6,339 nucleotides of DNA. It comes from Akkermansiaceae bacterium (GTDB taxonomy: Bacteria > Verrucomicrobiota > Verrucomicrobiia > Verrucomicrobiales > Akkermansiaceae). Positions 1-5,425 of the stretch are shown one piece after another; within the stretch, counting starts at the first letter, position 1; the number at the start of each line of letters is the position of its first letter. Location of the stretch: NCBI GenBank assembly GCA_023300205.1, contig JALZVD010000249.1:1-6339 (forward strand), written 5' to 3'. The position numbers and the translations under genes were made by a program. A model generated the notes under the pieces. It worked only from the letters and a program-made list of their open reading frames with translations, searched no databases and was not told where the DNA came from.

Positions 1-782
1 CCGTCAACCCAGTGTGGGTCCGAAGAGGATTCAAGATCGATACTGGTTACTGATGTTCCATTATCTTCGTTGAGTGCTGCGAGGGCATTTGCGCCTATGT
101 AATCATCACCATTTATTACATTGGCCTGGAAGTCGTCCCAAGTTGAAGAAAGTCCAAGAGCGTGTCCGATCTCATGAAGTGCGATAGAATAAAAATCTGT
201 TCCTGTGCCTGAGGCATCTTCGGTAAAGTCCCAAATTGTGGTTGCGCTATCAAATGAGACGACACCACCCCAGACAGCAAGTGAGTTTGATCCTGTATTG
301 AAGCCACGGTTATTGTGTGAATCTGAGTCTGTATATGCATCGTTGAAGTTGATGCCTACGCCAGTGCCACCCACGCCAGCAATGCCCCCTAGGTCTCTAC
401 CTCCAGCATAAAGAATCCAGGTGTCGGCGGGAAAAACTATGGACCTGTACTCATCAGCAGGTCCTGCTCCAGCGGCATTAAGACTATCATTGCTAGCACT
501 TGATGCTCCACTTATTTGGTAGTTTAAGTTTCCTGTGCCAGGGTGAATAAAGTTAATCCTTCTGTCATTAGTGTCATTGATCTCAGCTGTGTCTAGCTGG
601 CCGTCGGCTAGGATAGAACTCCAGCGGTCTGCGGCTTGTTGCATGGCTGCTTGTTTCTCAGCGGTATCAAAAAAATTATTTGTATCGTATCTGTAATCTA
701 CAGTAATCATTACGCCGTTGGCAGACGATATAATAGAAAGTAATGACGCTGATGTAATCCCTGTTTTAGTAAGTAATCTCAT
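1..782 (-). CDS. Secreted metzincin-type zinc metalloprotease, 3' end outside window
   Basis: An uninterrupted - strand frame runs from an ATG at 780-782 to the window edge, giving 260 residues with no stop. Residues 1-21 look like a signal peptide: basic start MRLLTK, a hydrophobic stretch, and S-S-A before a possible cleavage site after A21. The protein is therefore probably exported. The zinc motif HEIGHALGL starts at residue 203, giving ligands H203 and H207 and catalytic E204. The usual third ligand of matrixins, at motif position 11, is Ser213. Instead a downstream DPHW provides His257, after a YIGANALAAL segment at 228-237. This arrangement resembles leishmanolysin-like (M8) and related bacterial metzincins rather than M10 matrixins. 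The missing C-terminus could hold a Met-turn and a surface-sorting tail. No clear Shine-Dalgarno precedes the start. Protease class is confident; subfamily and substrate are inference. Confidence 0.87.
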   Translation of the reverse strand, partial: MRLLTKTGITSASLLSIISSANGVMITVDYRYDTNNFFDTAEKQAAMQQAADRWSSILADGQLDTAEINDTNDRRINFIHPGTGNLNYQISGASSASNDSLNAAGAGPADEYRSIVFPADTWILYAGGRDLGGIAGVGGTGVGINFNDAYTDSDSHNNRGFNTGSNSLAVWGGVVSFDSATTIWDFTEDASGTGTDFYSIALHEIGHALGLSSTWDDFQANVINGDDYIGANALAALNEDNGTSVTSIDLESSSDPHWVD

Positions 783-879
783 TTTGAAATGTGTATAATT
801 TTGGGATGGAACTAATCTGCTTTAACCATAGATACATTAATTACTAGATGTAGGGCAAGCATAAATTGTTTGTCTAATG

Positions 880-909
880 TTGTGACTACTGATGTAACTA
901 GAATATAAA
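880..909 (+). promoter_or_regulatory. Candidate sigma-70-like promoter for the methyltransferase-nadE unit
   Basis: TTGTGA at 880-885 (4 of 6 matches to the -35 consensus) is separated by 18 bp from TATAAA at 904-909 (5 of 6 matches to the -10 consensus). It lies just upstream of the ATG at 933, in the divergent region between the protease gene and the methyltransferase gene. The transcript leader would be short, about 15-20 nt. The region is AT-rich, so a chance match is possible. I found no equally good promoter for the divergent protease gene. Confidence 0.3.
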
Positions 910-932
910 TAGAACTATCCTTCATAGGTAGA

Positions 933-1520
933 ATGAAACATATGAAATATGAGTTAGAGAGAATAGGTGAGAGGGAGTATTTTTTGTTAGATCTGGATCA
1001 GCGTGAGGTTGAGCTCAGGGTGATGGAGGATATGGATACTGGGGTGGATGTTTATTATGATAGGCGCTGGGAGGTGACGGGGTTGTTGACGTCATGGTTA
1101 GAAGCTCATCAAGAGGTTTATGCTGGTAAGCGTGTGCTGGTGATAGGTGCAGGGGTGGGGATAGAGACGGCTGTTCTGGGTAGGTTAGCAGGGAAGTTAT
1201 TTATTAATGATCTGTCAGCGACTGCTTTGGAGTTGTGTTCTGAGCAGTTGAGGGAAAATGGGGTGGTTGATTATGAGAGGTTACTTGGTAGATATGAGGC
1301 GCTTGATTTACCAGAGGTAGATTTGATTGTAGCGAGTTTTTTGGTTTATAATAAGGAGACACTGGGGGCGGTGCGTGCGTTTATGGTTGCTAATGGTTGT
1401 GATTTTATTTTGATGAATGAGAATCTGCCGGATTTTATGAAGTGTTTAGGTGAGTTGAGGCATGAAGTGATTTTTGAGAATGAGGATCAGGGTGCGATGT
1501 GTGTGTTGTTTAAGAGATGA
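933..1520 (+). CDS. Class I SAM-dependent methyltransferase, METTL21/Methyltransf_16-like
   Basis: This 195-residue protein has a single Rossmann-type methyltransferase domain. Motif I is RVLVIGAGVGIE (residues 67-78), the glycine-rich SAM loop. A second acidic motif, INDLSATAL (91-99), has D93 placed to bind the SAM ribose. VDLIVASFLVY (129-139) ends strand 4. A tryptophan-containing segment (RRWEVTGLLTSWL, 44-56) before motif I resembles the start of the METTL21/nicotinamide N-methyltransferase-like group, whose known members often modify protein lysines. The substrate here is unknown. The Asp of that group's DxxY motif appears to be Phe136, while Tyr139 remains. The ATG at 933 has AGG at 926-928 only 4 nt upstream; an in-frame ATG at 942 is an alternative. 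nadE follows after 45 bp with no evident terminator, so co-transcription is likely. The coding strand is strikingly poor in C. Confidence 0.8.
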   Translation: MKHMKYELERIGEREYFLLDLDQREVELRVMEDMDTGVDVYYDRRWEVTGLLTSWLEAHQEVYAGKRVLVIGAGVGIETAVLGRLAGKLFINDLSATALELCSEQLRENGVVDYERLLGRYEALDLPEVDLIVASFLVYNKETLGAVRAFMVANGCDFILMNENLPDFMKCLGELRHEVIFENEDQGAMCVLFKR

Positions 1521-1554
1521 GATTTGCTATTTGTCTTTTTAGATTAATGCAATT

Positions 1555-1564
1555 AGGGTGGAGG
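1555..1564 (+). promoter_or_regulatory. Ribosome binding site of nadE
   Basis: The purine-rich AGGGTGGAGG precedes the ATG at 1566. AGGG (1555-1558) sits 7 nt from the start codon, a workable Shine-Dalgarno distance. The nearer GGAGG (1560-1564) is only 1 nt away, too close to act for this ATG. The site supports the start at 1566, which also gives the family-typical N-terminus MKTLKVSAACLNQTP. Confidence 0.5.
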
Positions 1565-1565
1565 C

Positions 1566-3512
1566 ATGAAAACGTTGAAAGTATCTGCTGCTTGTTTGAA
1601 CCAGACTCCGATGGACTGGGGTGGGAATTTCACCCGTATCAAGGGAGCGGTGGCTGAGGCTCAATCTGTAGGTGTGGATGTGCTGTGTCTGCCAGAGTTA
1701 GCGATTACGGGTTATGGCTGTGAGGATATGTTTTTGGCGCCTGATGTGTGTTTGCGGGCTGAGGAGATGCTTGAGAAGATTTTGAATCTGGCGCCTGAGA
1801 TGGTGGTTGCCGTGGGGCTTCCGTGGAGGCATCAGAATACGGTGTTTAATGTTGCTGCAGTTATATGTGGTGGTGAGGTTTTAGGTTTGTATGCGAAGCA
1901 GAATTTGGCGGGAGATGGTGTGCATTATGAGCCGAGATGGTTTAGTGCTTGGCCGGTGGGTGAAGTGGGGGTGACGGAGATTTGTGGAGGTGAGGTACTG
2001 ATTGGCGATTTACTTTTTGAGGTAGGAGGAGTGACTGTGGGATTAGAAATCTGTGAGGATGCTTGGGTGGCAGATCGACCTGGTTCTGGGATTTGTGCTT
2101 ATGGTGTGGATATGATTTTAAATCCTAGTGCGAGCCATTTTGCGTTTGGTAAGCAGAAAGTGCGTGAGAGATTTGTTTTAGAAGGGAGTAGGGCATTTGG
2201 TGTGGCCTATGTGTATGCGAATTTGTTAGGGAATGAATCTGGTCGGGTGGTGTTTGATGGCGGGGCGATGATTGCGAGTTGTGGGGAGTTGATTGCTACT
2301 GAGAAGCGATTTAGTTATCAAGACTGGACTCTAACGACTGCTGTGGTGGATGTGGAACTCAACCAAACGAGGCAGGCTGCATCTGCATCAAGAATGGTGG
2401 AGGTGGGGGATCATCCTGGTCTGGTTAGTGCTGGTCTGGAGTGGAAGGATAGTAATGATGTGCCAAGCGGAGGGATAGAGCGTAAGTTATGGTGTAAAGA
2501 GGAGGAGTTTAGTCGTGCTGTTGCTTTGGCCTTGTTTGATTATATGCGTAAGAGCTACTCACATGGCTTTGTATTGTCACTGAGTGGTGGAGCTGATAGT
2601 TCTGCGGTGGCGTGTTTGGTGAAGTTGAGTTTAGATTTTGCTCTGGCTGAACTGGGAGAGGATGGGGTGAGAGAGAAGTTGGCTTATTTTGATTTACCGA
2701 AGAAGGCTAAGGATTGGATGAAGGTTCTGCTGGCTTGTGTGTATCAGGCGAGTGATAACAGTGGTGACGAGACGGAGGATTCTGCGAAGAGTATAGCTGA
2801 ATCAATAGGAGCGGAATACCAGCGATGGAATATTTCTGAGTTGGTGGCTGGTTATACAGGAATGGTGAGTGAGGGGGTGGGGAGGAAGCTGAACTGGAAG
2901 GAGGATGATATTACGTTACAGAATATCCAAGCTAGGGTGAGGGCTCCGGGGATCTGGATGCTAACGAATATTAGAAATGCGTTGCTTTTGGCTACTTCAA
3001 ATAGGAGCGAGGCGGCAGTGGGGTATGCGACGATGGATGGAGATACTTGTGGAGGAGTTAGTCCTATTGCGGGTATTGACAAGGCGTTTTTGAGATATTG
3101 GCTGCGGTGGTTGGAAACGAGTGATATGGTAGGGATAGAGCCAATTTCTGCGTTGAGTAAGGTTAATGAGCTACAACCAACTGCAGAGCTTCGACCAGAG
3201 GGGTATGATCAGACTGATGAGTCAGATCTGATGCCTTATTCTGTTCTTGATGCTATTGAGAAGGCTGCGATACGCGATAAGAGGTCACCTAAAGATGTTT
3301 TGACTTTAATGGTGCAACAATTTCCAGACTATGAGGGTAATCAGATGAAGGCTTGGGTGATCAAGTTCTTTCAGCTTTGGAGTAGGAACCAATGGAAGCG
3401 TGAGCGTTATGCTCCGTCATTTCATTTGGACGATGAGAATTTAGATCCTAAAACGTGGTGTAGGTTTCCTATTTTGTCTGGTAGTTTTTCTAAAGAATTA
3501 AGTGAGTTGTGA
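1566..3512 (+). CDS. nadE: Glutamine-dependent NAD+ synthetase
   Basis: The enzyme makes NAD+ from nicotinic acid adenine dinucleotide (NaAD), ATP and glutamine, the last step of NAD synthesis, in the cytoplasm. At 648 residues it is the long two-domain form. Residues 1 to about 270 form a nitrilase-type glutaminase with the triad E44 (in LPELAITGY), K111 (in LYAKQNL) and C163 (in GLEICEDAW). Residues from about 315 onward form the ATP-dependent synthetase: the PP-loop SLSGGADSS (338-346), YQASDNSGDET (393-403), and the conserved TSNRSEAAVGYATMDGD (477-493), followed by GGVSPIAGIDK (496-506). All the key residues I looked for are present, so it should be active in both half-reactions. The glutaminase supplies ammonia to the synthetase through an internal tunnel in characterised members. 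It follows the methyltransferase gene by 45 bp. The assignment is very secure. Confidence 0.97.
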   Translation: MKTLKVSAACLNQTPMDWGGNFTRIKGAVAEAQSVGVDVLCLPELAITGYGCEDMFLAPDVCLRAEEMLEKILNLAPEMVVAVGLPWRHQNTVFNVAAVICGGEVLGLYAKQNLAGDGVHYEPRWFSAWPVGEVGVTEICGGEVLIGDLLFEVGGVTVGLEICEDAWVADRPGSGICAYGVDMILNPSASHFAFGKQKVRERFVLEGSRAFGVAYVYANLLGNESGRVVFDGGAMIASCGELIATEKRFSYQDWTLTTAVVDVELNQTRQAASASRMVEVGDHPGLVSAGLEWKDSNDVPSGGIERKLWCKEEEFSRAVALALFDYMRKSYSHGFVLSLSGGADSSAVACLVKLSLDFALAELGEDGVREKLAYFDLPKKAKDWMKVLLACVYQASDNSGDETEDSAKSIAESIGAEYQRWNISELVAGYTGMVSEGVGRKLNWKEDDITLQNIQARVRAPGIWMLTNIRNALLLATSNRSEAAVGYATMDGDTCGGVSPIAGIDKAFLRYWLRWLETSDMVGIEPISALSKVNELQPTAELRPEGYDQTDESDLMPYSVLDAIEKAAIRDKRSPKDVLTLMVQQFPDYEGNQMKAWVIKFFQLWSRNQWKRERYAPSFHLDDENLDPKTWCRFPILSGSFSKELSEL

Positions 3513-3565
3513 TTGTGTTGGAATATTTGCGAAAGTGCTGACTCTTAACTGTAGAGATTAATATT

Positions 3566-4108
3566 ATGAGTGAATTTCAAGAACTAGTAGATGCCCATTA
3601 TCAGCCGTTGTATCGGTTTGCTTATAGTTTGGCAAAGAATCCAGATAAAGCTGCGGATTTAGTACAACAGACGTTTTGTATCTGGGCGCAGAAGGGAGAT
3701 CAGTTAAAAGACAGGAGTAAGGCTAAAACTTGGCTGTTTACTACTTTGTATCGTGAGTTTTTAGCCGGTGCTAGAAGATCGACGAAGTTTCCTGAGACGG
3801 ATTTAGAAGATGCTAATTATCATTTAGAATCTAAAGAAGAGGATTCTGGAAGAATGATAGATGCCAAGCGAGCAGTGGCCGTGCTGAATAGTCTGGATGA
3901 AACATTTCGAGCGCCATTGGCGTTATTTTTTCTTCAGCAGCATAGCTATAAGGAGATAGCAGAAGTGTTAGATATACCTATGGGGACAGTGATGTCACGT
4001 ATTTCCAGAGGTAAGGATTTATTGAAGAAGAAGATGAGAGAAAGTTTAGATGAGAGTTCAAATGTGGTAAGAGTAAACATGACAGAAAGGGGACAAAAAA
4101 ATGGATAA
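3566..4108 (+). CDS. ECF-family RNA polymerase sigma factor
   Basis: This 180-residue protein has the two-domain ECF layout. Region 2 spans about residues 7-72: HYQPLYRFAYSLAKNPDKAA leads into DLVQQTFCIWAQ, then the -10-recognising KAKTWLFTTLYREFL (52-66). After an acidic linker (about 75-100), region 4 covers about 104-157: VLNSLDETFRAPLALFFLQ, then a helix-turn-helix SYKEIAEVLDIPMGTVMSRI (127-146), which reads the -35 element. There is no sigma region 3. The last 20 or so residues are a short hydrophilic tail. It would direct RNA polymerase to a specific regulon, probably including its own operon. Its stop codon lies inside the start of the next gene, a membrane-anchored putative anti-sigma protein, so the two are probably translated together. 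The ATG at 3566 has only a weak purine run (AGAGA, 3553-3557) upstream. Confidence 0.93.
   Translation: MSEFQELVDAHYQPLYRFAYSLAKNPDKAADLVQQTFCIWAQKGDQLKDRSKAKTWLFTTLYREFLAGARRSTKFPETDLEDANYHLESKEEDSGRMIDAKRAVAVLNSLDETFRAPLALFFLQQHSYKEIAEVLDIPMGTVMSRISRGKDLLKKKMRESLDESSNVVRVNMTERGQKNG
4086..4092 (+). promoter_or_regulatory. Ribosome binding site of the anti-sigma gene, inside the sigma gene
   Basis: AAAGGGG lies 8 nt upstream of the ATG at 4101, within the last codons of the sigma factor gene. The start and the upstream stop share ATGGATAA (4101-4108). This geometry favours translational coupling, which would keep sigma and anti-sigma amounts matched. Confidence 0.5.
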
Positions 4109-5024
4109 ACAAAATGCGAAATTTATTTTACAGAGTTACCGACCAGATGGAGCAGATGCATCTAATCCAGATTTTGCGGAAGCGTTGAAGGTGGCTGCCG
4201 AAGACCGTGATTTAGGTTTGTGGTTAGCAGAGGAGCGATCTCATGATGCAATATTTGCAGAGTCTCTAGCGGTGTTGGATATACCTGATGGCTTGAGAGA
4301 TGAAATATTATCAGTGCTGGAGTATGAGGGAGGTAAGGAGATATCTTCCGAACTTGATGGAATATTCATTGGGGCTATGGCAGATATTTCTCCTCCAGCA
4401 GGGCTAAGAGATCAGATCATTTCAGCAATGGAGATAGAGAATGGGTTAGACAATCAGTTAGATGAAGATAATGTTGTAGTGCAATTTCCGTGGCAGTTGT
4501 TAAATATGGTGGCGGTAGCTGCTATTGTGATATTAGCAGCGACGTTTATTTTTCCGGGGATGACAGGATCTAAATCAGAGCATAGTGAACAGCTTAACTT
4601 AGCTCAATTTCAGATGGCATCTGGTAGGCTACTGAGTGCTTCTTATGAAGTGGATGTCACAAACAACACATTGGCTTCTGTAAATACTTGGCTAGAGAGT
4701 GAAGGTATGCCAGCAGCTGACACTGTGCCTGAAGGACTCGTTTCGTTTGATGTTGAAGGCGGAAAGAAAATTACTTTGGATAATGGGGTTACGGGCTCAA
4801 TGATTTTGTTTAAGAAGAAAGAGGCAGGAGAATTTTATCTGATGGTATTTGAGGTTGATTCTATGGAAGATGCCGAGAGGTTAGCAAGTATGTCTGAAAT
4901 CAATCTTAAGGATTGTAATAACTGTCCGGTGACTCACTTTAATATCACCGCATGGAAAGATGATGATAAGGCATATTTACTGCTTACAAAAGCTGATTCT
5001 AAGTATATGGTAGAGCTATTTTAA
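4101..5024 (+). CDS. Putative membrane-anchored anti-sigma factor
   Basis: This 307-residue protein has one predicted membrane span at about residues 132-152 (LLNMVAVAAIVILAATFIF). Residues 1-130 are acidic and helical-looking, expected in the cytoplasm to hold the sigma factor. Residues 155-307 would lie outside the membrane. The N-terminus (SYRPDGADASNPDFAEALK, 12-30, then WLAEERSHDAIF, 41-52) resembles proteins I associate with ECF sigma genes in Verrucomicrobia and Planctomycetes. It lacks the HxxxCxxC zinc motif of ZAS-type anti-sigma factors. Residues 48-78 and 85-115 are an internal duplication, each with GLRD. The outer domain carries C272-N-N-C275 followed by H279. The 8-nt overlap with the sigma gene is the main support for the role; no experimental homologue is recognised. 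It could instead be a membrane sensor that helps rather than blocks sigma. Confidence 0.75.
   Translation: MDKQNAKFILQSYRPDGADASNPDFAEALKVAAEDRDLGLWLAEERSHDAIFAESLAVLDIPDGLRDEILSVLEYEGGKEISSELDGIFIGAMADISPPAGLRDQIISAMEIENGLDNQLDEDNVVVQFPWQLLNMVAVAAIVILAATFIFPGMTGSKSEHSEQLNLAQFQMASGRLLSASYEVDVTNNTLASVNTWLESEGMPAADTVPEGLVSFDVEGGKKITLDNGVTGSMILFKKKEAGEFYLMVFEVDSMEDAERLASMSEINLKDCNNCPVTHFNITAWKDDDKAYLLLTKADSKYMVELF
4242..4445 (+). repeat. Internal tandem duplication in the anti-sigma protein
   Basis: Residues 48-78 (4242-4334) and 85-115 (4353-4445) align without gaps at an offset of 37 residues, with 14 of 31 identical by hand count. Shared positions include D-x-I-F at the start, P-x-GLRD-x-I in the middle (IPDGLRDEIL and SPPAGLRDQII) and E-x-E-x-G at the end. 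The DNA copies have diverged, so the duplication is old and kept at the protein level. Confidence 0.7.
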
Positions 5025-5031
5025 AGGCTGT

Positions 5032-5062
5032 ATTAAGTTGTTACTAGGAGACTTCACTTAAT
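5032..5062. terminator. Weak inverted repeat between convergent genes, possible bidirectional terminator
   Basis: ATTAAGT (5032-5038) pairs with ACTTAAT (5056-5062) across a 17-nt loop. It spans the 19-bp gap between the stop of the + strand anti-sigma gene and the stop of the - strand DUF2288 gene, and reaches into the latter's last codons. The stem is AT-rich and has no T-run on either side, so it is a poor intrinsic terminator. No better hairpin is visible at this junction. Confidence 0.2.
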
Positions 5063-5391
5063 GGTTGAGCTAGTACAAAAGGGGTGATTACGACAACAGT
5101 GAAGCGTGGTTGATCATGTTCCCACCATTCTTCATGTAGGTGTGATGGTTTGACTAGGTCTGCTGCTTTTAACCAGGCTTGGACTTTAGCTTTATCATCC
5201 TTAGTGAATGCTTGAGCTACTTCTGATAGATCAAGGTCTGGGTCAACATAGATCATGGCACCAGATTTGTAGTGGGGTTTGAGATAGTTCCAGTCAACAT
5301 CACCAGTATATTTAGCTATTTTCTCTCCGTTTGATGCTTGGTCATCTCCGAGGATATCATACTGGAGTTTTTTAGATTCGTTTTCCGGCAT
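5044..5391 (-). CDS. DUF2288 family small protein
   Basis: This 115-residue protein has no signal peptide or membrane span, so it is expected in the cytoplasm. Its core matches what I recall of DUF2288: DWNYLKPHYKSGAMIYVDPD (33-52), then LDLSEVAQAFTKDDKAKVQA (53-72), WLKAADLVKP (73-82) and a hydrophobic end TVVVITPFVLAQP (98-110). The conserved features are a DW start, a G-A-x-I-x-V strand, an L-x-EVA helix, and a P-F/W-V-L-x-Q end. The first 28 or so residues are a polar extension beyond that core. No function is known for the family and no catalytic residues stand out. It lies 34 nt downstream of the oxidoreductase gene on the same strand, so the two probably share a transcript. No strong Shine-Dalgarno precedes the ATG at 5389-5391. 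Confidence 0.8.
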   Translation of the reverse strand: MPENESKKLQYDILGDDQASNGEKIAKYTGDVDWNYLKPHYKSGAMIYVDPDLDLSEVAQAFTKDDKAKVQAWLKAADLVKPSHLHEEWWEHDQPRFTVVVITPFVLAQPLSEVS

Positions 5392-5425
5392 TATCTAGTT
5401 TTTCAAGGATTGAATATTGAGGGAT

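Noticed and set aside
116..340. A 74-codon open frame on the - strand.
   Set aside because: It is a different frame of the metalloprotease gene, whose HEIGH motif and signal peptide establish the real frame. The translated product has no recognisable features.
205..411. A 68-codon open frame on the + strand.
   Set aside because: It is antisense to the metalloprotease gene, with proline-rich, low-information content typical of a shadow frame.
833..852. Short inverted repeat TACAT/ATGTA in the divergent intergenic region, considered as an operator.
   Set aside because: Five base pairs around a 10-nt loop in AT-rich DNA is expected by chance, and there is no second copy nearby.
2852..3082. A 76-codon open frame on the - strand with hydrophobic stretches.
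   Set aside because: It lies wholly antisense to the conserved synthetase domain of nadE. Its hydrophobicity follows from the opposite strand of that coding sequence.
3520..3555. Possible promoter before the sigma gene: GGAATA at 3520 as an ECF-type -35, or TTGCGA (3527-3532) with TGTAGA (3550-3555) at 17 bp.
   Set aside because: No GTC/TC-like ECF -10 at the right distance was found, and the sigma-70-like pair matches only 4 and 3 of 6 positions. A dedicated promoter probably exists in 3513-3565 but cannot be picked by eye.
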